This document shows positions 54,470 through 63,948 of a DNA stretch of 64,000 nucleotides, one piece after another (the first letter of the stretch is position 1; each line of letters begins with the position of its first letter). The position numbers were made by a program, and so were the translations under genes. A model generated the notes under the pieces. The model was not told where the DNA came from and did no database searches. It saw nothing but the letters and a program-made list of their open reading frames with translations. Source of the DNA: Flavobacteriales bacterium UBA4422. GTDB taxonomy: Bacteria > Bacteroidota > Bacteroidia > Flavobacteriales_G > Salibacteraceae. The DNA is taken from positions 161,026 through 225,025 of the forward strand of contig DGQE01000003.1 of NCBI GenBank assembly GCA_002389645.1, read 5' to 3'.

Positions 54470-54866
54470 TGCTCTCTTCTATGTTCGTCTTTACCTCTTT
54501 AATTTCCTTCTCTTGCCCTGAATAATAAACAATGGACGAGTCTGTTGGGTTTTCATTTTCGAAGCCAGGCTCATAGTCTGCCATCCAACCCATCATTCCT
54601 TCGTATGCCATGTCAAGCTCATCAATCTGATTTGAAATCGTTAATCTAACTAAACTTACTGAGTCTGATGTATCATTGATCATTTCCTCCCTAATTGCCT
54701 TTAGTTGAGACGACAACTCAGCCACTTCACCCATTCTGGGCATTACTTCATCGTGTAACTCTATGGTCGTTGCCTTCAGCTTTTTTATTTCGTCCTGTTG
54801 CGGATTCGAGCAAGAAATTACCATTAGAAGAGAAAACCCCACTAATAGCTTCATTTTTATATTCAT
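54429..54866 (-). CDS. Hypothetical acidic coiled-coil lipoprotein
   Basis: 145 residues (a Met four codons in is equally possible as start). Lipobox ISC (near residue 20) followed by an acidic, helix-rich region (QQDEIKKLKATTIELHDEVMPRMGEVAELSSQLKAIREEMI, later EIKEVKTNIEESIDEAENLLEELKR) likely to form coiled coils. It overlaps SCO1 by 41 bases and the M20 gene by four, so it belongs to this run. A structural or scaffolding role next to SCO1/cytochrome c is inference only. Confidence 0.72.
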   Translation of the reverse strand: MNIKMKLLVGFSLLMVISCSNPQQDEIKKLKATTIELHDEVMPRMGEVAELSSQLKAIREEMINDTSDSVSLVRLTISNQIDELDMAYEGMMGWMADYEPGFENENPTDSSIVYYSGQEKEIKEVKTNIEESIDEAENLLEELKR

Positions 54867-56041
54867 TTTAATTCATTGATTGCGATCCAGGCCATCAAGC
54901 CCGCACCAATTTTTAAAGATTCTTCATCAGCGTCAAACAAAGACGAATGCACCGGATGCACTATTCCTTTTGCTTTATTAGCAACACCAAGGCGATAAAA
55001 CGTTCCCGGCATGGCTTGAGTGTAAAAACTAAAGTCTTCGCCTGTAGCGCGCATGGGTAACTCTACCACATTTGACTCACCAAGATATTGAACAGCACTT
55101 TGACGAGCCTTTGCTGTGAGCGACTCATCATTAAACACTAATGGATATCCCTTTTGGATATCAATTTCGCACGTACCACCCATAGAAAGCACTAAATTCT
55201 CGGTTATGGATACAATTTCTTTGTGGGCTTCATTTCGCCAATGCTCATCAAATGTTCTAAATGTTCCTTCAAGCTTCACCTTATCAGGAATCACATTGGT
55301 TGCACCATTGCCCATAAACTTTCCAATCGTCAACACAGAAGGCGTCAAAGGATTCGATCTTCTGCTTACCACTTGCTGCAATGCAATAACGAGATGAGAT
55401 GAGATCAAAATGGGATCAACAGCCAAATGAGGCATAGCGCCATGCCCTCCTTTTCCTTTCACAGTAATGTGAATTTCATCGCAACTCGCCATGTATTGAC
55501 CAGAGCGGAATCCTACTTTACCCACTTCCAACTCAGGGAAAACATGTTGACCAAAAATGGCAATTGGTTCCGGGTTTTTCAAAACTCCCTCTTTGATCAT
55601 AATAGAAGCACCTCCAGGCAGCTTCTCTTCACCAGGTTGGAAAATCAATTTAATCGTTCCTGAAAACTCCGATTTCAAATCATTCAGAATCATTGCAGCT
55701 CCCAACAATGAAGCTGTATGCACATCATGACCGCATGCGTGCATCACTCCATCATTTTTAGACTTATACTGCACGTCATTAGCTTCTAGAATAGGCAATG
55801 CATCTAAATCTGCTCTTAAGGCAACCACAGGACCAGGGTGCGCCCCTTCAATCAAAGCAACTACTCCTGTTTCAGCCATGCGCTGAGGTTTAAGCCCCAT
55901 CGATTTAAGCGTATCAAAAACATAATTAGCCGTATTCTCCTCTTGAAAAGAAAGCTCAGGATTTTGATGCAAGTACCTTCTAATTTCAACCGCTTTTGTA
56001 AAATAGCGATCTGCCTTTTCTTTTACTTTTTCTAATGTCAT
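54863..56041 (-). CDS. M20D amidohydrolase (hippurate/N-acyl amino acid hydrolase-like)
   Basis: 392 residues, cytoplasmic. Metal ligands are seen in HACGHDVHTASLLGAA, QPGEEKLPGGASIMIKEG and the downstream HPVHSSLFDAD. It removes an acyl group from amino acids or hydrolyses indole-acetyl conjugates and peptides; the exact substrate is unclear. ATGA overlaps on both sides (TauE/SafE upstream, lipoprotein downstream) place it inside the operon. Confidence 0.93.
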   Translation of the reverse strand: MTLEKVKEKADRYFTKAVEIRRYLHQNPELSFQEENTANYVFDTLKSMGLKPQRMAETGVVALIEGAHPGPVVALRADLDALPILEANDVQYKSKNDGVMHACGHDVHTASLLGAAMILNDLKSEFSGTIKLIFQPGEEKLPGGASIMIKEGVLKNPEPIAIFGQHVFPELEVGKVGFRSGQYMASCDEIHITVKGKGGHGAMPHLAVDPILISSHLVIALQQVVSRRSNPLTPSVLTIGKFMGNGATNVIPDKVKLEGTFRTFDEHWRNEAHKEIVSITENLVLSMGGTCEIDIQKGYPLVFNDESLTAKARQSAVQYLGESNVVELPMRATGEDFSFYTQAMPGTFYRLGVANKAKGIVHPVHSSLFDADEESLKIGAGLMAWIAINELK

Positions 56042-56415
56042 GAAGCACTTCCTTTAGTGAAAAATATCAGTTTGATAGCCATGGCTAGCATCAGCACTCC
56101 AAAAACTCTTTTCAACATCACTTCACTTATACCTAGAGAAAACTTAGATCCGAAATAACCACCAACAACAAAGCTGAGGGCAATGATTATGGCAAATTTC
56201 ACATTGAGTTCACCTGCTTTATAGTAATTGTAAGCAGCTACTGCCGCGACAGGAATAACGAGAACACCCAAGCTAGTGCCTTGGGCAGAATGCTGACTCA
56301 TGGCCAAGAAAAACACCATTGCCGGCACCATAACTAAACCACCACCTATTCCGAACATTCCACTAAAAGCTCCTGCTATTAGTCCAATTAATACAAGAAT
56401 TATTATTTCGTTCAT
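56038..56415 (-). CDS. TauE/SafE family membrane protein, half-size
   Basis: 125 residues, about four membrane helices: IIILVLIGLIAGAFSGMFGIGGGLVMVPAMVFF is the signature TauE/SafE N-terminal repeat. The family usually has two such repeats (about 250 residues), so this half-size form would have to dimerise; similar short ones are common in Bacteroidota. It is a predicted anion exporter. It overlaps the M20 gene by four bases and follows the 1095-residue protein with three bases between. Confidence 0.88.
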   Translation of the reverse strand: MNEIIILVLIGLIAGAFSGMFGIGGGLVMVPAMVFFLAMSQHSAQGTSLGVLVIPVAAVAAYNYYKAGELNVKFAIIIALSFVVGGYFGSKFSLGISEVMLKRVFGVLMLAMAIKLIFFTKGSAS

Positions 56416-56418
56416 GGT

Positions 56419-59400
56419 TTAAAAGTCAAGTCCTAATGACAGGTGTGTAATCGGGTCCAAAAATAAGCCGTTTTCAATGCCCCAAGCATAATCAAACCTG
56501 ACGAAATAGCCCCAAATTTTGGCCCTTAACCCCCACCCTAAACTTCCGATGAATGGGTCAGTTTGGTTTTCATAGATCACAGTCACAGATGAGTTAGACA
56601 CAGTAATTTTATTAAAGGTATTCTCTTCTGAATATGGCGAAACACCAGTCCATGCAGTTCCTAAATCACCAAAACCAATGACTTGAAAAGACGAAAGAAA
56701 CTCACTCTTGATAGGCTTGTTCGTAAAGTATCTAATCACTGGCCATCGAAGTTCACTGTTTAAAACGGCAAAATTGTTTCCATTTCTAGCGTTCTGAATA
56801 AAACCACGCATATTAGTGGCAATAGTTTGAAAACGATATCCTTGAGTTGGAGATATCTCAGTAGACCGGTCAAAGCGTTCTCTATTTCCCAGCACAATCC
56901 AATCATCCACACTTCCCATGTAGTAAACCAGCTTATTAGGACCAAAACTCGAGCTTCCAGCAAAGCGGTTGGCCCAAATAAGTTCTCTGTGGATTGGTAT
57001 GTAATTTCTTGCATCTATGCCTGTGACAAACAACGATGTAGAGGGATCAATAACACTTCGGTAATGCTCAGCAAAAACCTTAGCTCGACTCCCTGTCAGA
57101 ATATTAAGTCCTTTCGCTAATGTATTATCAAAAATATATTCTGCCTTGGCTCCAAGCATCAAATCAGTGACATCGCTTTCAGCCAAACGCTGCGCGTCAC
57201 TACCCTTTGTAATCAATCTATCGTAACGTCCAAACGCTGTAAACTGAACTGCTTGCACCTCATCAAACGGATATCGAAAGATACCTTTAGCGAGGTACAT
57301 TTTATTGACTTGTGTAAGCTGAACGGTTTCTCCTACCTGTAAAGACTGTCGCTGAAGAATATACTTTTTATCCCATCGCTTTGCACGGTTTTCAAGAGAT
57401 ATAAAGTATTCTGTTCCACTTTGATTAAAAGAATACCTAAAACCACCTTCAACTTTATAGTCTTCGAATACATCCAACATTCCCACTTTGATGAATGATC
57501 CTAGTCCAGGTTGAACATAAGGGCCATAATTAAACGGTTGGTACAATGCAGTTACATAATCAAAATCGAATTGGGTTGTAAGGTCAGTAGCGACAAATGC
57601 AATATTGTAGTTGCGCATCTCAGGAATTCTAAGTCTGCTCACCTTCTTAGCAACCAGAGTCGTATCTGGCATTTCGGGCTTCGACTCACGTACCTCACCA
57701 TCACTGCCTGCCTCTTGCAGCGATTCTGAATCAAATTGATAATTGAATATATCAATTGCTCCATCTTCATTTAATTTACCAGGAACAGATTCAGGGAATA
57801 CTTGCTTTTTTACTATGGTAATGCCCAGCGTATCTTTCTCTAACTGTTCTACCTCTTCCTTCTCCGTTTCCTCGAAATATTGATCTTGAACGAAGTTTGA
57901 TTTGCTTGGCACATATTCATCAACAACCTCATTACCTTCTTTCGACATAAACTTAAATCGCCCATCCAATAAGAATAGCTCAGCAATCTTTTTTTCATTT
58001 CGATTGAAATCAAACTCTCGAAGATTCCTGAAATACGCAGTTAGGGGCTCATTTTTCGAAAAGTAACGATACGTAATCGCAGTATCAATGCTTAGTATAG
58101 AACTATCAATACGTCCAATGTATCGATTTCTAATGCCTGACTCATCTCCCAAGTAAATATACTTTTCGTCATTATATGCTGCTGGAGATTTTTCATCATA
58201 AGTAGGCGTTTGAGTAAGGTTAAATGCTACTTCGTCATCATTGAGGTCAAGCTGGTAAATATCCTTCGATTCCAGCGGTGCAAACTCCAAATAGTTATTG
58301 GCCAAATTAACGGTGTCGTTGGCTCTATTAGATGCGAAGAGGATGGAGTTCCCTTTCCAAAAGGCTGGGTAACGATCGTCATAAATATCATTCGTTAGCT
58401 GCTTTTGGCTATTGGCTGCAATACTATAGAGATAGATATCAGACTGGCCTTTATTAATTGCTGAAAATAAAATCTGCTTGCCATCTGGCGAGAAATCCAT
58501 CTCCATCACCTTCTCTAGCCGCAGTAATTCAATTTTTGAAACCTTACCTTTTTCAGGATCAATACGCGTCATCCATAGCTTACCCTTTTTCTCGGTAATG
58601 ACATGCAACTCTCCCGTCACTGGATTCCAGTCCATAATAGGATAAGATTGATCATTGAGGCGGTCTAACTTATGTCCTTGCCTGAGATATCGTTTGCGCT
58701 TATTTTTCACGTAGTCATAAATGAAGACCTTTGTCTTACTCATTTGATTCGATGCATATGTCAAGTAACGACCATCATCACTCACCTTTGGCTCTGAATA
58801 ATCTGCCGATCTTTTCGTACGTATTGGATCAAAATCAACAAATTCTTGCGCTCCATATTCATCTGTTTCATATCTGAATTCAAAATATTCCTGAGCATCT
58901 TTCATTAAGGTCTCCAAGGAAATTCCGAGCACAAACAAAAACCCTGACTCAATGCTTCTTGTAACTCTCGACATATACAAGATGTTTGGAATAACATTTG
59001 ACCCATAGGTTTCAGCAATATAGTACCAGACAGATTGACCGGCTATTTCAACATTATCTCCTTTTAAACGATTAAAGTTAGAGTACTTATCGCGACCAAT
59101 CAAGTCACGCAGTCGATCATCAATATCAACATCCCAAGGTTGTGCGGCATAATTCGTCAACCCTTTTGTAAACCAAGTAGGAAAACTGATCAAGGCATTG
59201 TTCTTGATCATCTCACGCCAGTTATCACCAAATAACATTTGCCCTACAAGCACTTCTGCGATTCCTTTTCTAATCTGAGTTCTGAACTCATTTAAATCCC
59301 CGGGATAATAGACGAAAATCTTTGATCCAACTATTTGTGTTTTACCACCAATATTAGAGTCATCGGCATCAGGAATTCCAACGTTGCTTTGCCTAAAATG

Positions 59401-59706
59401 CTCCAACTTTTGATAAACAACAATTTGCAAGCGCCCGCTGCGAAGAGAGTAATCGAAAAATTGCTCCATCTCTTCAAGCATGTCTCCAGCATTGCGCGCG
59501 GTATAAACCGCCAAGTTTTTCCCCTCACCATAGAAAAACATCGTAAAATAATCGAACTCATACTTCATCCAATCAAACTGCTCGTGCTGAATTCTGTTCT
59601 TACCAAAAGGTTGGCGCATGCCATTGTAAAACTGAGCATACAGCGAACTACCAAGCATAAAACTTAGTAAAAAAGCAACGGTTATCCTTCTAATTTTGTC
59701 GATCAT
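56419..59706 (-). CDS. Large PD40-propeller/outer-membrane-barrel protein with degenerate peptidase domain
   Basis: 1095 residues with a signal peptide (to about 25). Residues 30-290 resemble the gluzincin 'peptidase MA/basic secretory' region, ending in FPTWFTKGLTNYA near 185, but the zinc motif expected upstream reads GIAEVLVGQML instead of HExxH, so it is probably inactive. About 295-560 is a TolB/PD40 propeller (SEPKVSDDGRYLTYASN, VMEMDFSPDGKQILFSA, RYPAFWKGNSILFASNR). The C-terminal third (from about 730) has alternating strands ending in LGWGLRAKIWGYFVRFDYAWG and SLGLDF, a BamA/Omp85-like outer-membrane barrel. It leads the 53.4-59.7 kb operon. Precise role unknown. Confidence 0.85.
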   Translation of the reverse strand: MIDKIRRITVAFLLSFMLGSSLYAQFYNGMRQPFGKNRIQHEQFDWMKYEFDYFTMFFYGEGKNLAVYTARNAGDMLEEMEQFFDYSLRSGRLQIVVYQKLEHFRQSNVGIPDADDSNIGGKTQIVGSKIFVYYPGDLNEFRTQIRKGIAEVLVGQMLFGDNWREMIKNNALISFPTWFTKGLTNYAAQPWDVDIDDRLRDLIGRDKYSNFNRLKGDNVEIAGQSVWYYIAETYGSNVIPNILYMSRVTRSIESGFLFVLGISLETLMKDAQEYFEFRYETDEYGAQEFVDFDPIRTKRSADYSEPKVSDDGRYLTYASNQMSKTKVFIYDYVKNKRKRYLRQGHKLDRLNDQSYPIMDWNPVTGELHVITEKKGKLWMTRIDPEKGKVSKIELLRLEKVMEMDFSPDGKQILFSAINKGQSDIYLYSIAANSQKQLTNDIYDDRYPAFWKGNSILFASNRANDTVNLANNYLEFAPLESKDIYQLDLNDDEVAFNLTQTPTYDEKSPAAYNDEKYIYLGDESGIRNRYIGRIDSSILSIDTAITYRYFSKNEPLTAYFRNLREFDFNRNEKKIAELFLLDGRFKFMSKEGNEVVDEYVPSKSNFVQDQYFEETEKEEVEQLEKDTLGITIVKKQVFPESVPGKLNEDGAIDIFNYQFDSESLQEAGSDGEVRESKPEMPDTTLVAKKVSRLRIPEMRNYNIAFVATDLTTQFDFDYVTALYQPFNYGPYVQPGLGSFIKVGMLDVFEDYKVEGGFRYSFNQSGTEYFISLENRAKRWDKKYILQRQSLQVGETVQLTQVNKMYLAKGIFRYPFDEVQAVQFTAFGRYDRLITKGSDAQRLAESDVTDLMLGAKAEYIFDNTLAKGLNILTGSRAKVFAEHYRSVIDPSTSLFVTGIDARNYIPIHRELIWANRFAGSSSFGPNKLVYYMGSVDDWIVLGNRERFDRSTEISPTQGYRFQTIATNMRGFIQNARNGNNFAVLNSELRWPVIRYFTNKPIKSEFLSSFQVIGFGDLGTAWTGVSPYSEENTFNKITVSNSSVTVIYENQTDPFIGSLGWGLRAKIWGYFVRFDYAWGIENGLFLDPITHLSLGLDF

Positions 59707-59767
59707 TAGATATAGGCGCTAAAGGTAGCAAGAGACAATTAGAATAATACAACAAAAAACAAGACGA

Positions 59768-60406
59768 ATGGTGCATATTCAACATTTCGAGTTTAGTCCA
59801 TTTCAAGAAAACACCTACATTCTCTACACTAACGATAAAACGTGTTGGATAATTGACCCTGGTTGCTATTTTCCAGAAGAAAAACAAAAGTTGAAGGCAT
59901 TCATTGCTTCGAATGATCTGAAAGTTGAACGTCTTTTGCTAACGCATTGTCACCTCGATCATGTATTCGGGAATTCCTTTATTTATAAGGAATATGGAAT
60001 AGAGCCAGAATATCATGAGTTAGATGAACCTACCATGAAGATGGCACCGATTTCAGCGAATATGTATAATATTCCAGGATTTGAACCATCTCCACCAGTA
60101 AGATCATATTTAAAAGAAGGCCAGACGTTAAAGCTTGGAAGTGAAGAATTTGAAATACGCTTTTGCCCTGGACATGCTCCTGGTCATGTAGTTTTCATCC
60201 ATCACAATCAAAGAATAGTCATTGGCGGTGATGTCATCTTCAGAGTGAGTATTGGAAGAACAGATCTACCCGGAGGAAATCACGCTACTCTAATTCAATC
60301 TATCAAAGAACAAATACTCACGTTACCAGAAGATTACACTATTTATTCTGGTCATGGAGACACCACGACTGTTGGACATGAGAAAAAACACAACCCCTTC
60401 TTATAG
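59768..60406 (+). CDS. MBL-fold metallo-hydrolase (glyoxalase II-like)
   Basis: 212 residues with the metal-binding motif LLTHCHLDHVFGN (THxHxDH), then CPGHAPGHVVFIHH, GGDVIFRVSIGRTDLPGG (metal Asp) and a YSGHGDTTTVGHEKKHNPFL end, which is the YcbL-type glyoxalase II/hydrolase pattern. It probably hydrolyses a thioester or similar small molecule in the cytoplasm. It is followed by mscS 50 bases later. Confidence 0.93.
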   Translation: MVHIQHFEFSPFQENTYILYTNDKTCWIIDPGCYFPEEKQKLKAFIASNDLKVERLLLTHCHLDHVFGNSFIYKEYGIEPEYHELDEPTMKMAPISANMYNIPGFEPSPPVRSYLKEGQTLKLGSEEFEIRFCPGHAPGHVVFIHHNQRIVIGGDVIFRVSIGRTDLPGGNHATLIQSIKEQILTLPEDYTIYSGHGDTTTVGHEKKHNPFL

Positions 60407-60456
60407 ATAAGAGATGAAAGTTATTTCTTTGCAAAAATTACTAAACACTTAGTAAA

Positions 60457-61269
60457 ATGGAAAATATAGAACAGTATTTGGAGTTGATGACCAATTTCAT
60501 CGTCACTTACGGAATGAAGCTTATAGGTGCCGCAGTGGCGCTAATTATTGGTCTCTGGGTGATCAGCATGATCATGAATAGATTCAAAGCGGTAATGACG
60601 AAACGTGACGTTGACCCAAGTCTAGTTCCATTTTTAATTAGTGTATTAGGCATTTCAATGCGTGTAGCACTCATCATTAGTGTTGCTGGCATGGTCGGCA
60701 TAGAAATGACATCATTTGTAGCCATTTTAGGAGCCGCAGGTTTAGCTGTTGGTCTTGCGTTGCAAGGCACATTGCAAAATTTCGCTGGAGGAGTGATTAT
60801 CTTATTGCTTAAGCCTTTCAAAGTAGGAGATTTTGTTGATGTTGGCGGTCACATGGGAACTGTCAAGGAGATTCAAATTTTTACCACAATCATGGTTACG
60901 CCAGACAACAAAGTAATTATCATCCCTAATGGCGGATTAGCTAACGCTAGTATGACCAATTTCAGTGCGATGCCAACGAGAAGAGTTGATTTTTCTTTTG
61001 GAATTGGATATGGAGATGATTTCGAAAAAGCAAAATCATTGATCAAAGGTTTGATTGATGCAGACAGCAGAATTTTGAAAGATCCAGAACCTTTTGTTCG
61101 AGTAGGTGAATTGGCCGATAGCTCTGTAAACATAACTACAAGAGTCTGGGTTAACTCTGCAGATTATTGGGCTGTTCATTTCGATATGATCGAAAATGTG
61201 AAGAAAACGTTTGACAAAGAAGGTGTGAGCATACCATATCCTCAAATGGATGTTCATATGGCGAAATAA
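60457..61269 (+). CDS. Small-conductance mechanosensitive channel MscS-like
   Basis: 270 residues, standard MscS topology: three membrane helices, with the pore helix AILGAAGLAVGLALQGTLQNFAGGVIILL (Gly/Ala packing and the QG..NF kink) and the beta domain motif KPFKVGDFVDVGGHMGTVKEIQIFTTIMVTPDNKVIIIPN, then a C-terminal domain. It relieves hypo-osmotic pressure in the inner membrane. It starts 50 bases after the MBL gene on the same strand; a strong terminator follows. Confidence 0.95.
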   Translation: MENIEQYLELMTNFIVTYGMKLIGAAVALIIGLWVISMIMNRFKAVMTKRDVDPSLVPFLISVLGISMRVALIISVAGMVGIEMTSFVAILGAAGLAVGLALQGTLQNFAGGVIILLLKPFKVGDFVDVGGHMGTVKEIQIFTTIMVTPDNKVIIIPNGGLANASMTNFSAMPTRRVDFSFGIGYGDDFEKAKSLIKGLIDADSRILKDPEPFVRVGELADSSVNITTRVWVNSADYWAVHFDMIENVKKTFDKEGVSIPYPQMDVHMAK

Positions 61270-61290
61270 GCCACGCAACTATACATACAG

Positions 61291-61332
61291 GCCCTGCTTT
61301 ACTTAAGGATTCGTTAAAGCAGGGCTTTTTTT
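61291..61332 (+). terminator. Intrinsic terminator after mscS
   Basis: A perfect 11-base stem GCCCTGCTTTA / TAAAGCAGGGC (61291-61301 and 61315-61325) with a 13-base loop is followed by seven T residues. It ends just upstream of the next gene. Confidence 0.94.
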
Positions 61333-61378
61333 GTGGTAATAATTGAAACATTTGCAGCGAATTTTGTTCCATACGAAT

Positions 61379-63793
61379 ATGACCTTAAGGCCTTTCCTGA
61401 TTTTCTTTCTCATTACTTGTGTTTTGATTATCAAATCGAACGCTCAGGGGCGTGGTGAATTTTCACCAAACAGCATAGTTGGAAAAGCAACGGATGATAG
61501 TGGTGAAGGAGTTCCTTTTGCGAATGTTGTCTTGTATAATCAAGATTCGAGCATAGCAGCAGGTGCATCTACAAACGATCAAGGGTTATTCAGTCTTGAA
61601 GCAAAGCCAGGCGTATATTTCCTTCAAATTCAATTTCTTTCATACGGAACAGCTACTGTTAGTGATATCGTAAAAGAAACTGGGAAAACACTGCGATTAA
61701 AACCAGTGATAATGAAGGAAAATGCTGCAATTCTCGATGAGGTAGTGATCCAAGCAGAACGCAGTCAAATGGAGTTTAAACTAGACAAACGCGTTTTTAA
61801 TGTAGGTCAAGATTTAGGAAATGTCGGTAGCAATGCAGCTGAAATTTTAGCCAATGTGCCTTCTGTAGATGTAGACATTGAAGGTAACGTAAGTTTGAGG
61901 GGAAGCGAGAATGTGCGCATCTTGGTAAATGGAAAGCAATCAGGGTTGGTTGGTTCAGGCAATGCAGATGCGTTAAGATTGTTGCAAGGAAACATGATTG
62001 AAAAAATTGAGGTAATTACTAATCCGTCATCAAAATATGAAGCCGAAGGTGAAGTTGGAATACTCAACATCGTATTAAAGAAGGAAAAGGAAAAAGGGTT
62101 TAATGGTTCTTTCGAATTAAAAACTGGCTACCCTGATAATCATGGAGCATCATTCAGCATCAACTACAGAAGAAAGTGGGTGAATATGTTTGCCAGCTCT
62201 GGAGTTAACTATAGATCAGCACCTGGTTTTGGTTCATCCTATCAGCGATACACAGGGCCCGATACGTCCTATGTTTTTGAAAGCGACAGAAACCACAGGC
62301 GAGGCGGTTTGTCATCAGTAAACAGAGCTGGAGCCGATTTCTTCATCAACAATAAAAACACCTTGACCGCGGCTTTGCTTTATAAATATGCCGATGCAGA
62401 CAATACTGCAACTATTGAATACCGCGATATCAATAACGCCAATGAAGTAACGGCTACCACCGTGAGGGATGAGCTAGAAAATGAAATTTCAGAGGACATC
62501 GAGGCTTCTCTTACCCATGTTAAAACCTTTGACAAAAAAGATAGAAAATGGACTACAGACATACGATTGTCTCAAAACTATGATACAGAAATATCAAACT
62601 TAGTAGAATCATATTCAGCTACTAACCTATCTCCCTCGTATCAAAAGAGCAGCAATACTGAGGATGAAGTGAACTACTTGATGCAGACGGACTATGAGCA
62701 TCCGGTAGGGAAAAATGGAAAGTTTGAGACTGGAGCACGCGTTTCTTTGCGAGAAATACAGAATAACTATAAGGTAGAACTTAGTGATGATGAGGTAGAA
62801 TTTAAAACCTTAGAAGCCTTCACTGACAATCTTCTTTACACTGAAAATATATATGCTGCTTATGCCCTCTTTGGCAACGAATGGAAGCGTTTTTCCTATC
62901 AATTAGGACTAAGAGGTGAATATTCAGACATCAGAACCGACTTGCAAATCTCGGGCATCTCTAATCCTAGAGAATATTTTAATCTGTTCCCAAGTGGTCA
63001 TTTCAACTATAAGATTTCAGAAAACAACAGCCTTCAATTAAGCTATAGTAGACGCTTAAGCAGACCTCGATTTCGTGAATTGATTCCATTTTTCAGTTAT
63101 ACCGATCCTCGCAGATTTTACGGAGGAAACCCTGACTTAAACCCTGAATTTACCGATTCTTATGAGGCAGGTTTCTTGCGCATGTTTGAAAAAGGTAGCT
63201 TCTTAGGCAGTGTATACTATCGCCACACCAACAATGTGGTGCAAAGAATTACACTAACGGATACAACAGGGTTATTAAGAACGCTGCCTGTCAACCTTGG
63301 CACACAAGATGCTTATGGCATTGAAATGACCATGTCTTATACCATAAACGATTGGTGGCGAATGAATGGAAGCGCCAATGCTTATTATGCCAATATTCAA
63401 GGAGCATATGAAGGCGTGAACTATGGAACTACATTAACCACCTTCACTACTAACATCACTTCTATCATCAACCTACCAAAAGACATTGATTTTCAGGCCA
63501 GCATGCGGTATCGCGCTCCTAGAAATACTCCCCAAGGAAGAGCATTATCGGTAACGGTTTTAGATGCTGGTCTTTCAAAGGATGTTTTGAAAGGCAATGG
63601 CACTTTGGTTCTGAGCGTGAAAGATTTGTTTCAATCCGGCAGAAGACGAAGTATCATTGATACAGAAACGCTTTATGCTGAAAGCGATTTCTTATGGCGT
63701 GCACGCCAGTTTCAGTTAATATTCAATTACCGCATCAACCAAAAGAAAAAGCGTGGTGGCGGACGCCCCGGTGGTGACGGAGATAACTTTTAA
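61379..63793 (+). CDS. TonB-dependent outer-membrane receptor, OMP_b-brl_3 type
   Basis: 804 residues from MTLRPFLIFFLITCVLI at 61379 (the Met at 61343 lies upstream of the signal peptide). A CarboxypepD_reg-like domain (about 35-120, VGKATDDSGEGVPFANVVLYNQ) is followed by the plug domain (NVGSNAAEILANVPSVDVDIEGNVSLRGSENVRILVNGKQSG) and a barrel whose last strand is FQLIFNYRINQ, with a basic Gly/Lys tail. This is the 'outer membrane beta-barrel family protein' of Bacteroidota, importing a substrate via TonB. No SusD neighbour. Substrate unknown. Confidence 0.93.
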   Translation: MTLRPFLIFFLITCVLIIKSNAQGRGEFSPNSIVGKATDDSGEGVPFANVVLYNQDSSIAAGASTNDQGLFSLEAKPGVYFLQIQFLSYGTATVSDIVKETGKTLRLKPVIMKENAAILDEVVIQAERSQMEFKLDKRVFNVGQDLGNVGSNAAEILANVPSVDVDIEGNVSLRGSENVRILVNGKQSGLVGSGNADALRLLQGNMIEKIEVITNPSSKYEAEGEVGILNIVLKKEKEKGFNGSFELKTGYPDNHGASFSINYRRKWVNMFASSGVNYRSAPGFGSSYQRYTGPDTSYVFESDRNHRRGGLSSVNRAGADFFINNKNTLTAALLYKYADADNTATIEYRDINNANEVTATTVRDELENEISEDIEASLTHVKTFDKKDRKWTTDIRLSQNYDTEISNLVESYSATNLSPSYQKSSNTEDEVNYLMQTDYEHPVGKNGKFETGARVSLREIQNNYKVELSDDEVEFKTLEAFTDNLLYTENIYAAYALFGNEWKRFSYQLGLRGEYSDIRTDLQISGISNPREYFNLFPSGHFNYKISENNSLQLSYSRRLSRPRFRELIPFFSYTDPRRFYGGNPDLNPEFTDSYEAGFLRMFEKGSFLGSVYYRHTNNVVQRITLTDTTGLLRTLPVNLGTQDAYGIEMTMSYTINDWWRMNGSANAYYANIQGAYEGVNYGTTLTTFTTNITSIINLPKDIDFQASMRYRAPRNTPQGRALSVTVLDAGLSKDVLKGNGTLVLSVKDLFQSGRRRSIIDTETLYAESDFLWRARQFQLIFNYRINQKKKRGGGRPGGDGDNF

Positions 63794-63890
63794 ATCTATC
63801 TAGAGCAAACGAAATATCCCATTCCTTAGGATTGAAAATCAAGCACTTAAAACTCATATTTCAATTATCTTACCAAGGCACTCAAAATTA

Positions 63891-63921
63891 TTTGCACCGA
63901 AACGTTATTTATCTAATTTTG
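63891..63921 (+). promoter_or_regulatory. Bacteroidota-type promoter of tRNA-Asp
   Basis: TTTG (63891-63894) is followed by exactly 19 bases and TAATTTTG (63914-63921), a perfect match to TTTG-N19-TAnnTTTG. The tRNA starts 28 bases downstream, giving a short 5' leader. A TCCTTT/AAAGGA hairpin is visible in that leader (63924-63940). Confidence 0.75.
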
Positions 63922-63948
63922 CCGTCCTTTAAAAAAGGAAAAGTTCTT

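Noticed and set aside
56038..56415. The TauE/SafE gene as a truncated pseudogene
   Set aside because: It has a proper start, overlaps its neighbours cleanly and matches half-size forms seen widely in Bacteroidota, so it is probably intact.
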